Assembly: GCF_030555055.1 (NCBI RefSeq)
Contig: NZ_JAMOAO010000001.1
Span: 1,426,001 to 1,490,000 of the forward strand
Length of the DNA: 64,000 nucleotides
From: Nocardiopsis sp. YSL2
Lineage (GTDB): Bacteria; Actinomycetota; Actinomycetes; Streptosporangiales; Streptosporangiaceae
Reading direction: 5' to 3'
Made by a program: the position numbers and the translations under genes. The stretch's first letter is position 1. Each line of letters begins with the position of its first letter. The notes under the pieces were generated by a model. The model saw only the letters and a list, made by a program, of their open reading frames with translations, did not search any database and was not told where the DNA came from. Shown piece after piece: positions 1-10,100 of this stretch.

Positions 1-662
1 GGGTCCTGGCGTCCCTGGTCCTGCGCCGCGCGGACTTCCCACCGCTGCTGCCGGACCCGGCCTCGGAGCCGGCCCGGCCGGACGACGCCTTCGCCACCCT
101 GGTGAGCCGGTTCGCCCGCCTGGTGACCGGTGCCCTGCGCGACGAGCTGAGCTGGACCCCCGACGCCGTGCCCCAGCCGCGGTCGGCGATTCCACCGCTG
201 GCCGCGGTGCTGCGCAGACGGCTCCAGGACTACCTCCACACACGCGCGGAGTCGGTCGCGCTGATCCTGCGCTCGATGGATCCCGAGGCCCGCGCCTCGG
301 TGCACTCGGGGGGCGCGGACGCTCCGACCGCGGACGCCGTCGGGGCCGCGGCGGCGGCCCCCACCGTGCTCACCCCGGGAGCCGCGCACTGGTGGACGGT
401 CCTGGAGCTGGTGGTCGGCGACGCCTCCCTGACCCTGGCCGTGGTCGTCCAGGAGATCGGCCATCCGCGCACCGGCGTGCTCGCGGTGACCGCCAACGCC
501 CGCCTGGCCACCGCCGACGGCGTGCGCGACGCCCTGGACATGACCGGGGAGGACAGCGTCACCGTGATCCCCACCGACTGCGCGGACGACCGGTGGCCCC
601 AAGTGCGCGACCTCGTCGACGAGGCCCTCTCGCGCTCCATGCAGGCGCTCACGCGCGTCTGA
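1..662 (+). CDS. Hypothetical protein, 3' part only
   Basis: The reading frame is open from the first complete codon at base 3 to a TGA at 660-662, so the start lies outside the window. A GTG at 102 is possible but has no clear ribosome binding site, and the codon bias is unchanged upstream of it. The visible 219 residues are soluble, with an Ala-rich linker in the middle and a final segment of alternating hydrophobic and charged residues. No catalytic motif, signal peptide or membrane segment is seen and I do not recognise the family. It converges on the kinase gene, with a short GCCGCC/GGCGGC palindrome just after its stop. Confidence 0.6.
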   Translation, partial: VLASLVLRRADFPPLLPDPASEPARPDDAFATLVSRFARLVTGALRDELSWTPDAVPQPRSAIPPLAAVLRRRLQDYLHTRAESVALILRSMDPEARASVHSGGADAPTADAVGAAAAAPTVLTPGAAHWWTVLELVVGDASLTLAVVVQEIGHPRTGVLAVTANARLATADGVRDALDMTGEDSVTVIPTDCADDRWPQVRDLVDEALSRSMQALTRV

Positions 663-764
663 GCCGCCCGGGCGGCGCGCCGGCGCCGAGGCGCACACGG
701 CCCCAGGGTCCGGCCACGGGTGCGGACCTCCGCGGCCTGCGGCGGGGGGCGCGGGACGTGGAAC

Positions 765-2126
765 CTAGGCGAGCCAGATGATGAGGAGCAGGAGCAGCAG
801 GATCACGATGGTGATCAGGACCGCCGGAATGACCCAGCTCTGCTGGAGGACGGAGTTCTGCTCGACCGGGCGCGGCATGGGCTGCTGCATGCCGGGGCGG
901 GAGAAGGCCTGGTTGGGGTTCATCCCCGTCGCGAGCGGGTTGCCCGCGTGCTGCGCCGCGGGCGGCACGGGCCGCTGCTGGGGGTAGCCCCCCGGGGCTC
1001 CGGGCACGCCGGGCATGCCCGGGGTACCGGGGCGGGGGTTGGAGACCCCCGGGTGGCCGCCGAACCCGTGGCGGGGGTCGGAGCTCATGGGGTGGCCCAT
1101 CTGGCCCGGCCGCGGGTTGGACATCCCCGGGTGCTGGCCCATGCGGGGGTCCGAGGTCATCGGCGGGTGCCCGCCGGTGGCGTGCTGCTGGAGGTGGGGC
1201 GGCTGCGGGGGCCCCTGGGGCCGCATGGGCGGCGTCTGACCGCCGGTGATCAGCCCCGTCTGGGCGATCCGCTCCCCCTGCTTGAGCGCGTCGTCGGCGT
1301 CGGAGTCGCCCGCCGGACCGTCGTGGCCCAGCAGGCGCATGAGCAGGGTCTGCGCGTTGGGACGGTTGTCGGGGTTCTTGTCCAGACAGGACTCGACGAT
1401 CGGGCGCAGGTCCTCGTCCATGCCGTCCAGCTCCGGCGGCGCGCTGACGACCCGGTGCACCACCGCTGGCACGGTGTCGGCGCCGAACGGCGCCTTGCCG
1501 GTGGAGGCGAACGCGATGACACAGCCCCAGGCGAAGATGTCGCACTTGTCGGTGATCCCGCGGCCCTCGATCTGCTCGGGAGCCATGTAGGAGGGCGTAC
1601 CGACGATCGAGTTGGTCATGGTGGCCGTACCGTCGTCGACCCGGGCGATACCGAAGTCGATCACGCGCGGCCCGTCCGGGCCCAGGAGGACGTTGCCGGG
1701 CTTGAAGTCCCGGTGGACGATCCCGGCCTTGTGGATGGCCACGAGCGCGGTCGCGGTGGAGACCGCCAGGCGCTGCAGGCGCGAGCCCTTCTGGGTGGCG
1801 CCCTTGGCGATGGTCTCCTGCAGGTCCTTGCCCGGCACGAACTCGCTGACCACGTAGGGCGGGTCGCTGTCGAGCTGGGCGTCGATGATCGCGGCGGTAC
1901 AGAAGGACGCGACCTTCTGCGCGGCACGGACCTCCTTCTCGAACCGCTTGCGCAGGTCGGTGTCCTGGGACCACTGGTCGTTGAGGACCTTGACCGCGAA
2001 CTCCTCGCCGTCGGGGGCCTCCGCCAGATAGACGACACCCTGACCACCCTTACCGAGGCGTCCGGTCACGCTGTACTCACCGAACGATACGGGGTCGCTC
2101 GGCCGAAGCGGTTCGGGACCGGGCAT
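765..2126 (-). CDS. Membrane-anchored serine/threonine protein kinase
   Basis: Hanks-type kinase of 453 residues. The Gly-rich loop GKGGQGVVY is at about residues 25-33, the ATP lysine K46 lies in AVKVL, the catalytic loop HRDFKPGN has D140, DFG is at 157-159 and MAPE at 181-184, so all key catalytic residues are present. The kinase domain ends near residue 270. A long Pro/Gly/Gln/His/Met-rich linker follows, then one transmembrane helix at about 430-453 with almost nothing after it. There are no PASTA repeats, so it is tail-anchored rather than a PknB-type muropeptide sensor. The substrate is unknown. Its gene neighbours on the same strand are Trm112-like and phosphomannomutase genes, 155 bases upstream, so co-transcription is possible but not shown. 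Confidence 0.93.
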   Translation of the reverse strand: MPGPEPLRPSDPVSFGEYSVTGRLGKGGQGVVYLAEAPDGEEFAVKVLNDQWSQDTDLRKRFEKEVRAAQKVASFCTAAIIDAQLDSDPPYVVSEFVPGKDLQETIAKGATQKGSRLQRLAVSTATALVAIHKAGIVHRDFKPGNVLLGPDGPRVIDFGIARVDDGTATMTNSIVGTPSYMAPEQIEGRGITDKCDIFAWGCVIAFASTGKAPFGADTVPAVVHRVVSAPPELDGMDEDLRPIVESCLDKNPDNRPNAQTLLMRLLGHDGPAGDSDADDALKQGERIAQTGLITGGQTPPMRPQGPPQPPHLQQHATGGHPPMTSDPRMGQHPGMSNPRPGQMGHPMSSDPRHGFGGHPGVSNPRPGTPGMPGVPGAPGGYPQQRPVPPAAQHAGNPLATGMNPNQAFSRPGMQQPMPRPVEQNSVLQQSWVIPAVLITIVILLLLLLIIWLA

Positions 2127-2281
2127 CTGTGTCCTCCAGGGAGGTCGTCTTGGCGGGGCGCAGCACCAGGGTACGGGTTGTGGGGAATACCGCGGCGCGG
2201 TCCCTCACGTCCGAAAAGGACGCCTCGTCCCCTGTCGCTCCCGATATGACTGCGGAAACGTCCGCGACGTTCCCTCGGACC

Positions 2282-2458
2282 TCAACCGATTTTTCGGGCC
2301 TCGTCGACCAGCAGGACCGGAATGCCGTCCCTGATGGGATAGGCGAGGCCGCTCTCGTCACAGACCAGCTCGTCGGTCTCGGGATCGTGGCGGAGCGGGG
2401 CCTGGCTCTGCGGGCAGGCCAGGATCTCCAGCAGCCAGTCGTCGATCTTCGTGCTCAT
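2282..2458 (-). CDS. Trm112 family small protein
   Basis: A 58-residue protein. The frame is open further upstream, but the family-typical N-terminus (MSTKIDDWLLEILACP) begins at the ATG at 2456-2458, so that start is chosen. The Trm112/YcaR fold is shown by LLEILACP near the N-terminus and by the DESGLAYPIRDGIPVLL segment near the C-terminus. Only two of the cysteines seen in zinc-binding relatives remain. Bacterial members are small companion proteins whose partners are mostly unknown. It lies 112 bases after the phosphomannomutase gene on the same strand, an order also known in other actinobacteria. Confidence 0.85.
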   Translation of the reverse strand: MSTKIDDWLLEILACPQSQAPLRHDPETDELVCDESGLAYPIRDGIPVLLVDEARKIG

Positions 2459-2569
2459 CGTTCTCGTTCCTCGTGTGGTGCCCAAGCCGTCGGGCCAGGG
2501 CCGTGGTACCGGCGGCGCCGGACGGGCGCGGAGTGCCGCGGTCCGCGCCCGTCCCTCCATGATGCCCGG

Positions 2570-3925
2570 TCAGGCGCGGACGATGGACAGGACCTCGTCG
2601 CGCAGCGCGGCGACCCCGGCGTCGTCGGCCGCCTCGACGTTGAGCCGCAGCAGCGGCTCGGTGTTGGAGGCGCGCAGGTTGAACCAGGCGCCGCCCGGCA
2701 GGGCGACGGTCATCCCGTCGAGTTCGTCGACCGTGACGCCCTCACGGCCCTCGAAGGCCGCGCGCACCGCGGCCATGCGCCCGGCGGCGTCGTCGACCTT
2801 GGAGTTGACCTCGCCGGAAGCCGCGTAGCGCGAGTACTCCCGGGTGATCTCGGAGAGCGGACGGTCGTCCGTCCCCAGGACCCGCAGGACGTGCATGGCG
2901 GCGAGCATACCGGTGTCGGCCTTCCAGAAGTCCCGGAAGTAGTAGTGGGCGGAGTGCTCGCCGCCGAAGATCGCGCCGGTCTCGGCCATCGTCGCCTTGA
3001 TGAAGGAGTGGCCGACGCGGGTGCGCAGGGGGACACCGCCGCGCTCGCGCACGATGTCGGCGACCGCGGCCGAGGTGATGAGGTTGTGGATGATGGTGGC
3101 CCCGGGCTCGCGCTCCAGTTCCTGTGCGGCCACCAGGGCGGTGATGGCCGAGGGCGGCACGGCCTCGCCGCGCTCGTCGATGACGAAGCAGCGGTCGGCG
3201 TCGCCGTCGAAGGCCAGGCCGATGTCGGCGCCGGACTCGCGCACCCTGGCCTGGAGGTCGACCAGGTTGTCGGGGTCGAGGGGGTTGGCGGGGTGGTTGG
3301 GGAAGGTGCCGTCCAGCTCGAAGAACAGGGGCAGGATCTCCAGCGGCAGGCCGCCGTCCTGCAGCACGGCCGGGACGGTGTGGCCGCCCATGCCGTTGCC
3401 CGCGTCCACGGCGACCGTGAGCGGGCGGATGCCCGACAGGTCCACCAGGTCGCGCAGGTAGGCGGCGTAGCCGGGCAGCAGGTCCTTCTCCGTGACCGAG
3501 CCCTCGGGGCCGTCGTAGGCGGGAACCCCCTTCTCCGCGAGTCGGCGGATCTCGTCGAGTCCGGTGTCGGCACTGATGGGCGCCGCACCGGCCCGGCACA
3601 TCTTGATGCCGTTGTACTCGGCGGGGTTGTGGCTGGCGGTGAACATGGCTCCGGGCAGGTCGAGCTGCCCCGAGCCGTAGTACAGCAGGTCGGTGGAGCC
3701 GAGGCCGGCGAAGACCACGTCCACGCCCTGGGAGGTGACGCCCTCCCCGAAGGCGGTGGCCAGCTCCGGCGATGAGGGGCGCATGTCGTGTGCGACGACG
3801 ACCGCGGGGCCGCCGACCACGTGCGCGAAGGCGGCTCCGATGGCGCGGGCGATGCCCGCGTCGAAGGTGTCCGGGATCACCCCGCGCACGTCGTACGCCT
3901 TGAAGATGCTTCCGAGATCAGCCAC
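2570..3925 (-). CDS. manB: Phosphomannomutase/phosphoglucomutase
   Basis: Alpha-D-phosphohexomutase of 451 residues that interconverts hexose 6-phosphate and 1-phosphate, feeding GDP-mannose and cell-envelope glycans. The phosphoserine loop TASHNPAEYNG carries Ser98, the metal loop FDGDADR is at about 239-245, and the sugar-binding loop GGEHSAHYYF follows at about 330. The protein is of normal length for the family. An upstream GTG at 3967 would add 14 residues but has no ribosome binding site. The GTG at 3925 has GGAG five bases before it and leads straight into ADLGSIFKAYDVRG, so it is preferred. The neighbours (DUF3499, zincin, whiB, fbiA) match the conserved pmmA-whiB2-fbiA neighbourhood of mycobacteria. 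Confidence 0.93.
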   Translation of the reverse strand: MADLGSIFKAYDVRGVIPDTFDAGIARAIGAAFAHVVGGPAVVVAHDMRPSSPELATAFGEGVTSQGVDVVFAGLGSTDLLYYGSGQLDLPGAMFTASHNPAEYNGIKMCRAGAAPISADTGLDEIRRLAEKGVPAYDGPEGSVTEKDLLPGYAAYLRDLVDLSGIRPLTVAVDAGNGMGGHTVPAVLQDGGLPLEILPLFFELDGTFPNHPANPLDPDNLVDLQARVRESGADIGLAFDGDADRCFVIDERGEAVPPSAITALVAAQELEREPGATIIHNLITSAAVADIVRERGGVPLRTRVGHSFIKATMAETGAIFGGEHSAHYYFRDFWKADTGMLAAMHVLRVLGTDDRPLSEITREYSRYAASGEVNSKVDDAAGRMAAVRAAFEGREGVTVDELDGMTVALPGGAWFNLRASNTEPLLRLNVEAADDAGVAALRDEVLSIVRA

Positions 3926-4056
3926 GTCTGCTCCGGCCCGTCGGTTCTGCTCCAGATTCGGTCCCACGCGCGGACGGGTCCACGCGCGCTACAAAGCTAG
4001 CAAGCGGTCACCGCGGCCCCCCAGGGGCACCACCGACGGCGACGGCGCCGGTCCGG

Positions 4057-4458
4057 TCAGTCGCGGGGCCTGCGGGGCGGGCCGGGCTCACCGCGGCCGG
4101 GGTCGGAGCGGACCACGCGCAGGTGCCCGCGGCGCAGGGTCTCGGAGCCCTCGCCGACGGCGTCGGCGGGCTCACGGCGCGCCGGCGGGCGCGCGGCCTC
4201 ACGTACGGCGTCGGCCAGCGCCTCCAGGTCGTCGCTCCCGGGGCCTCCACCCGAGGTCTCCACCGGCAGGCGTACGACCTCCCACCCGCGCGGGGCGGTC
4301 AGCCGCTCCGCGTGCATGGCGCACAGGTCGTAGCAGTGCGGCTCAACGTAGGCGGCGAGCGGGCCGAGGACGGCAGTCGAGTCCGCGTAGACGTACGTGA
4401 GCGTGAATACGGCTGGCTGTCTGCACGCGGTACGGGAGCAGCGTCGAACTGGGCTCAC
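4057..4458 (-). CDS. DUF3499 family protein
   Basis: A 133-residue actinobacterial protein of unknown function. The N-terminal half carries four cysteines in two pairs, CSRTAC (C7, C12) and CYDLC (C42, C46) followed by H49, which looks like a small zinc ribbon. The C-terminal half is Arg/Pro/Gly-rich and probably disordered. The frame runs open far upstream to 5427, but family members begin with MSPVRRCSR, which here corresponds to the GTG at 4456-4458 preceded by AGGGG. It is divergent from the zincin gene and sits next to phosphomannomutase, the same order as in mycobacteria. Confidence 0.85.
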   Translation of the reverse strand: MSPVRRCSRTACRQPAVFTLTYVYADSTAVLGPLAAYVEPHCYDLCAMHAERLTAPRGWEVVRLPVETSGGGPGSDDLEALADAVREAARPPARREPADAVGEGSETLRRGHLRVVRSDPGRGEPGPPRRPRD

Positions 4459-4658
4459 AGCCCCTGACTGTATGCCCTTACCGAGGGACACGCCAGCTTC
4501 GTGCCATGAACTGGGCCGTTTCGGGTCATGTCCGCACCATGCGGCGGCCCTGCCCCGGCGCAGTGCCGGGACGGCCCCGTGTCGCCGCCTCCGGCACGAG
4601 TCCACGTTCGAGACGGATGGGACTACGCGCGGGGCCCGGGATGGCTTAGTCTCGAAGT

Positions 4659-5093
4659 GTGCGACGAGTGCGCCTTTCCAGTGGCCAACCAGACCGAGTG
4701 CGGCGCCGGGACCGCCGCGGCCGAGGCATCCGCGGTCCTCTCGTGCCCTCTGACCTGCCGGTGTTCCGTAGCCGAGCGCAGGCCTTCGACGACCTTGTCC
4801 TGGACGCGGTCGAACGCCTGGAGCGCTTGTGGGCTCGGGAGCTGGCCAACGTCGACTTCCTCGTCGAGGACGTCCCCCCGATCCCGCTCGGCGACCGGCC
4901 GCCCGAAGCGATCCCCTTCTCACGCCTGGACACCGATCCCGCGGGCCGTGCCCGCATCGTGGTCTACCGGCGTCCGGTCGAGATCCGCACCAAGGATCCC
5001 GAGGAGATGGCCCTCCTGGTCCACGAGACCGTGGTCGAGGAGGTCGCCAACCTCCTGGGGGTGGAGCCGGAGTCCGTCGACCCCGAGAGCTGA
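4659..5093 (+). CDS. Zincin-like metallopeptidase family protein (DUF1025 type)
   Basis: A 144-residue protein resembling the small zincin_1 family that is divergently paired with DUF3499 in actinobacteria. Residues 1-30 are strongly basic and the rest is acidic. The usual HExxH zinc helix is replaced by HETVVEEVANLLG near residues 121-133, so the first His and Glu remain but the second His is missing. Zinc binding or peptidase activity is therefore doubtful. The GTG start at 4659 lies seven bases after a TAGTCT -10-like hexamer at 4647-4652, which suggests a leaderless transcript. An alternative GTG is at 4668. Confidence 0.75.
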   Translation: MRRVRLSSGQPDRVRRRDRRGRGIRGPLVPSDLPVFRSRAQAFDDLVLDAVERLERLWARELANVDFLVEDVPPIPLGDRPPEAIPFSRLDTDPAGRARIVVYRRPVEIRTKDPEEMALLVHETVVEEVANLLGVEPESVDPES

Positions 5094-5331
5094 TCCACAT
5101 CCCCGCTGCCGTGCGCCGCTCCCTCGTCGTACCCGCCTGGAGCCGCACCCCCGGAGGCGGTTGAACAACAAACGCGTGCCTCCAGCCCCCGGGGGACAAC
5201 GCAGGCCGCCCAGCCCGCGGGACCGCTGGGTGCCGCGAGTGGACTCCCGGTGCCCCGAGCACGGGTCGCGGAGGAAAGGACTGCGCCGCAGCCGCACACC
5301 GGGACGCCTTCTTCTTCGGTCTTGCGACAGC

Positions 5332-5383
5332 CGCACCGGAACGCCGCTCGCGACGGGCGGCATCCACGGAACACGCCCTAAGG
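5332..5383. repeat. Dispersed repeat D, copy 1
   Basis: A 52-base segment matching 29520-29571 at about nine of ten positions. It ends with GGAACACGCCCTAAGG, and a related end is seen at 60690-60725. It covers the last codons of the DUF5719 gene and the spacer after it. Bases 5094-5331 hold no gene that I can support. Confidence 0.7.
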
Positions 5384-7111
5384 CACGATCCCCACCATGC
5401 TGTCCCTGACGACCGGCAGCTCCACACGGACCGGTGCCGGGTGCACCGGCACGACGCTGAGCGCCTCCCCGGAGCGCAGCACGCGGGCGGCGTGGACCGG
5501 TCCCGCGGACTCCTCCAACAGCTCCAGACGGACCGCGTAGGCGTCCTCGGGGTCGGTCCCCGGCGGGCGCTCCCACGCGTCGTCCTCCGAGCCGAACGTA
5601 CGCGTGGTGCCCGCGCCGACGGTGATCTTCACCGCGTCCCCCTGGGTGCCGTCGGCCCCGATCGGGGTGGCGATCACCGACACGTCCGCGTCCACGGCAC
5701 CGAGGATCAGCTGCGTCTCGACGTCCTCGGGGACGTTGGCCAGGACGGCGGTCGTGTCGTGGGGGAAGGCCAGTGGCCCGACCGCGGCGGAGTAGGCCGT
5801 CTCGACCACGTCGCCGTCGGAGTCCTCGATCTCGGCGATGGCTCCCACGACGACGGGCACGTCGGACTCCACGACCACGGTCCCGGGTTCGCCGCCCAGA
5901 GCCGTCTCCAGCGTGAGCCAGGCCGACGCGGCCGGGGCGACGTCGAGCACCAGAGGCTCCTCCGCCGTGCCGACGGCCTCCTCCGGTTCGCCTTCGCCCC
6001 CGTCCTCATCGGTCTCGGTGTCCTCGCCCTCCGACGCGGCTGAACCGACGACGTGGACGCGGACCTCGGCGGCCTCGTCACCGGGCGCGGCCACGTACAG
6101 CCGACGGGTGCCGTCGCCGCCGAGCACTCCGGGGATGACGTGCTCCACCCCCGGGTCCGTGGTGGGCGGAACCCAGTCGGTGGCGCCGGAGGAGTGCTCG
6201 GCCAGCAGCGCGGCGCCCACACGGCCCGTGCTGGTGCGCACGTGGACACCGATGGCGGCGGTGTTCTGGACGAGTTCGGTCAGGTCGAGTGCGGTGGACT
6301 CGCCCGCCGCCAGGGCGATGCCCCGGCTCTCGGAGGAGTAGGAGGGCCCCTCCAGGGTGAACACGTCCACGCTGACCGTGGCGCGTGAGTCCTCGGGGTT
6401 GGCCAGATGAGCCGTGAGGGAGTCCACCACCACGTCCTCGGGATCGTTCCCGCCGGGCAGCGCGAACCAGGTGCCGATGGAGGGCTCCAGGCAGCGAACC
6501 TCGGTGACCTCGTCGTCGGACACCGTGACCTGGGCGGCGTCGAGTCCGGAGGCGAGGGCACCCTCGGCGCGGAGCGCGACGGGATCGGTCTCCGTCCCGG
6601 TGTCGGCGTGCCACAGCAGGCCGGGTTCGGTGAGTTCCTCGCCGAGGGTCCGGCCGCCGGCAGCCCCGCCGGCCCCGTCCTCGGCCGACTCGTCGGTGCC
6701 GGCGTCCTCGTCGGTGCCGGCGTCCGGGGCGGCGTCCTCGTCGGCGTCCGCCTCCTCGTCGGTGTCCTCCTGGTCCTCGTCCGTGCCCTCGGCGTCCTCG
6801 GAGTCGCCGTCGACCGCCGCGTCCTCGCCGGTACCGCGCGCCGCTGGAACCGGCTCGGCCCGCAGGGATCCCTCGTCGTCGCGGTCCACCCGGGGGGAGA
6901 ACGCCCGGATCGAGCTCTCGGCGCCGTCGTCGTCGGCCTCGTGCGGGGCCGGGCACACGCGTACGGAGTGGTCCGGGCGGACCGTGCCCGGCCCGCTCTC
7001 GCCCAGGACGGCGCTCACCGGCCGGATCACGTACGCGATGCCCAGCATCGTCACCATCGCCAACGCGACCAGCCCGAACAGCGCGAAGCGGTTCTCCACG
7101 ATCAGTCGCAC
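5378..7111 (-). CDS. DUF5719 family membrane-anchored protein
   Basis: A 577-residue protein. Residues about 8-30 form one hydrophobic helix (uncleaved anchor or signal), followed by an Asp/Glu-rich linker at about 90-155, then a mostly beta extracytoplasmic region with two repeated segments to the end. The composition fits an exported, anchored protein. The DUF5719 family is found in actinobacteria next to a very large GT2 membrane glycosyltransferase, and here the two genes are separated by only three bases, so they are almost certainly translated together. The role is unknown. Assistance in, or acceptance of, the glycosylation done by the neighbour is an inference from position. Confidence 0.82.
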   Translation of the reverse strand: MRLIVENRFALFGLVALAMVTMLGIAYVIRPVSAVLGESGPGTVRPDHSVRVCPAPHEADDDGAESSIRAFSPRVDRDDEGSLRAEPVPAARGTGEDAAVDGDSEDAEGTDEDQEDTDEEADADEDAAPDAGTDEDAGTDESAEDGAGGAAGGRTLGEELTEPGLLWHADTGTETDPVALRAEGALASGLDAAQVTVSDDEVTEVRCLEPSIGTWFALPGGNDPEDVVVDSLTAHLANPEDSRATVSVDVFTLEGPSYSSESRGIALAAGESTALDLTELVQNTAAIGVHVRTSTGRVGAALLAEHSSGATDWVPPTTDPGVEHVIPGVLGGDGTRRLYVAAPGDEAAEVRVHVVGSAASEGEDTETDEDGGEGEPEEAVGTAEEPLVLDVAPAASAWLTLETALGGEPGTVVVESDVPVVVGAIAEIEDSDGDVVETAYSAAVGPLAFPHDTTAVLANVPEDVETQLILGAVDADVSVIATPIGADGTQGDAVKITVGAGTTRTFGSEDDAWERPPGTDPEDAYAVRLELLEESAGPVHAARVLRSGEALSVVPVHPAPVRVELPVVRDSMVGIVP

Positions 7112-7114
7112 GGG

Positions 7115-10100
7115 CTACTCCTCCCCCTCGTTCACGGTGGTGCTCGTACCGCCGCCGGAACGGCCCCGCCCGTCCCTGCGGCGGCTCCGCCGCCGGGTGC
7201 CCCGGGTGCCGCGCCGCCTCCCGCCCTCGCGGGTGACGGGCAGGGCACCGGTCGACGCGTCCTCGTCCGGGCCGTCCGGGCCCGTCCGCTCCGGCACCTC
7301 GGTCCCGGTCCGGGCCGCCCTCGACCGGTCCGGCCGTCCCGCGCGCTCCGGCCTGGACCGGCCCGGCCTCGGCCGCCGGCGCGATCGCCGCAGCCCTTCG
7401 GGGCGGCGGGGCCGCGGCGTGGGCGTGGACTCGATGAGCCGCACGTCCTCCTCGGTCCGCACCCCGGGCGCGGCCAGGACCGCCACCACCACGACCAGGA
7501 CGGCCTGTGTGACCAGCCAGGCCGTGTGAACGTAGTCGGTGTGCCACACGCGCACCCGCCCGCCGTCCACGGGCAGCTCCCACGCCTGGTTTCCGTGCTC
7601 GGTGGACGCCGGCGCCAGTTCGGTTCCGTCGAGGGTGGCGCGCCACCCGCCGCCGGCGGGCTCACCGAGGGAGAGCAGCCGCCCGGCGCCGCCGGGGGCG
7701 GCCTCGGCGGTGAGGTCGCCGGCCTGGCCCCGCACGGTCAGGGCCTCGGCTTCGAGGCCGTCCTCGTCCACCACCCGCAGCGCGCCGCCGGAGTCCCTCA
7801 GCCGCCACAGCGCGTACTGGTCGGACAGCGACTGGCGTTCCAGTCCGGGTGTCCCGTCGAGGGTGTCGACCATGGTGGTGTCGGAGGGCCCGGCGATGTC
7901 GGGGCGCGGGTAGAGCACGTACTGGACGCCGTAGTCGGCCAGGGCGAAGAGCTGGTCGCCGCCCTGCCCCACGGCCAGCTCGGCGACGGCCCGGTCGATG
8001 ACCGCGCGCGTCTCCGGCGGAGGCGTGATGCGCTCCTCGCCCAGCCGCGGCTCGCGACCGCGCACGACCGTGTAGTCCACGCCGCCGTCGCCGTCAGGGG
8101 TCACCACCAGGGTGCGCGGCCGGGTGCCGTCCTCGCTGAGCGTCTCCAGGGCTCCCGGGACGACGGGGGCGAAGTGCGCGGTGACCGGGCCGTCCACGCC
8201 CTCCCACATCCACAGCGCGGCCGCGGTGACCGGGGTGGCCAGGGCCAGCGCGGCGACACCGAGGGCGAACACGCGTCGGCCGCCCCGCCCGAACCAGCGC
8301 CGGAGGGGGCCGACGTCCGCCCCCTCCCCCTTGGCCATCTCGCCGAACGCGCGGGCCGCGCTGGCCGAGGCCAGGAGGACCGCCGTGGCGGCGAAGGCCA
8401 GGGCCACGCCCGGCCAGACCGCCGCCGGCGGCCCGCCGAAGTGCGGCTCGACGACGATCCGGCTGGTGAGGACGGCGACGAGGATCCCGAACAGGGCCAG
8501 GGTCCATCCCGCGGCGACGAGCATCCGGTTGCGGAGCAGCAGCAGCGAGCACAGGGCGGCGGCCAGGAACCCCGAGGTCACCCAGAACGGCAGGGCGCCG
8601 GGGCCGCCCGGGGAGAGCATGAGCAGCTCGTAGGGGGCCGCGCCGGGATCGGAGAGCTCGGGCCGGTGCAGACCGGCTTCCAGCAGCCACAGCGAGGGGT
8701 GCACCACCAGCTCCAGCGACCACGGCATCAGCAGCACGACCGGCAGGGCCAGGCTCAGCAGGATGCTGACGTGGATGCGGCGTCCCAGGTGGGCGAAGGC
8801 GACCGCGACGAGCACACCGGTCGCCGCGCACAGCAGCCACACCATCGGCACGAACGCGGTGGCCACGGCCAGGGTCAGGCCCAGGCCCCAGGCGGCACGC
8901 CGCGAGTGCCGCGGCGGCATCGAGACCACCCGCACCAGCAGGAGCCCGAGCACGGGCAGCAGCGCGTGCACGAGCGCGGTGCCCAGACGGCCCTGCGCGA
9001 CCGCGCCGATCGCCATGGGCAGCAGCGCGTAGGCGCCGGCCATCCACAGGCGGGCCGGACGGTAGCGCAGCACCTCGCGGGCCAGGAGGTAGGCGGTCAG
9101 CCCGGCCAGCGGCACACAGCCCAGCAGGACGATGGTCACCGCCAGCCACGGCTTGCCCAGGGTGAGGGTGGACAGGAGGGCGAGCAGCCCGACGTAGGGC
9201 GGGACCGGCCCGTCCGAGCCCAGTCCGCTGTCGGGGTACCCGGACAGGTACAGCGACCACAGGTCACCGGCCGAGCCGGCGACCGGGGGCAGGGCACCGC
9301 CCGCGAGGAGATCGCCGACCAGCAGGGAGCGCCCGGCCACGACGGTGATCGCGACCAGGCCCGCCACCAGGAGCGGTCCGGGCCGCAACAGGACGCGGCG
9401 GACGAACCCGTTGCGGTCGTCGGGGGTGTCGTCGTCCCCGTCGGGTGCGGGCTCGGCTGTCACGGCCTGGTGCCGGCCGGGAGTGTTGACCACCGGGTCC
9501 CCCGACAGCAGGCCGGTGACGGCGTCGTGGAACTGGCGCATCGCCACGCCGCGCGCGAGGAACGGCCGGATGGCGCTGTAGGTGCGGCGGCGGTCGCGGC
9601 GGCGCCGGAAGCGCGCGCGGGCCAGCCGGAAGGGCCGCAGGTACACCAGGGTGATCGCCGCCGCCTCGTCCAGCGCGTTGGCGGGCTGCTTGATGAGCAG
9701 GTACATCAGCACGCGCAGCAGCGAGCCGACGGAGTTGCGCAGCAGCGCCGCGACCATGCCGCCGAGGGGGAGGTTGGCCAGGAGCACGAACACGGCGTGG
9801 CGCCGGTCGACCCGGCGGGGGTGGTTGCGGGTGGCGGTGATGAGCCGGCGGCGGCGCGCCGAGGCCTCGGCGTGGTAGGCGACCGCGTCGGTGACCAGGA
9901 TCGCGCGCAGCCCGGCGCCGCCCACGCGCCAGCAGAAGTCGATGTCGTCGCGGAAGAGCGGCAGGGCGGGGTCGAAGCCGCCGAGCCGGTCCCACACGTC
10001 GCGGCGGATGAGCATGCCGGCGCTGGAGACGGCGAGGACCTGGCGGTTGCCGTCGTGCTGCCCGTGGTCGAACTCCCGCTGCTCCAGGCCGGTCTCGCGG

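Noticed and set aside
4459-5427. Upstream extension of the DUF3499 frame (to 456 residues)
   Set aside because: The extra part overlaps the zincin gene on the other strand and has no similarity; the family start and a ribosome binding site are at 4458.
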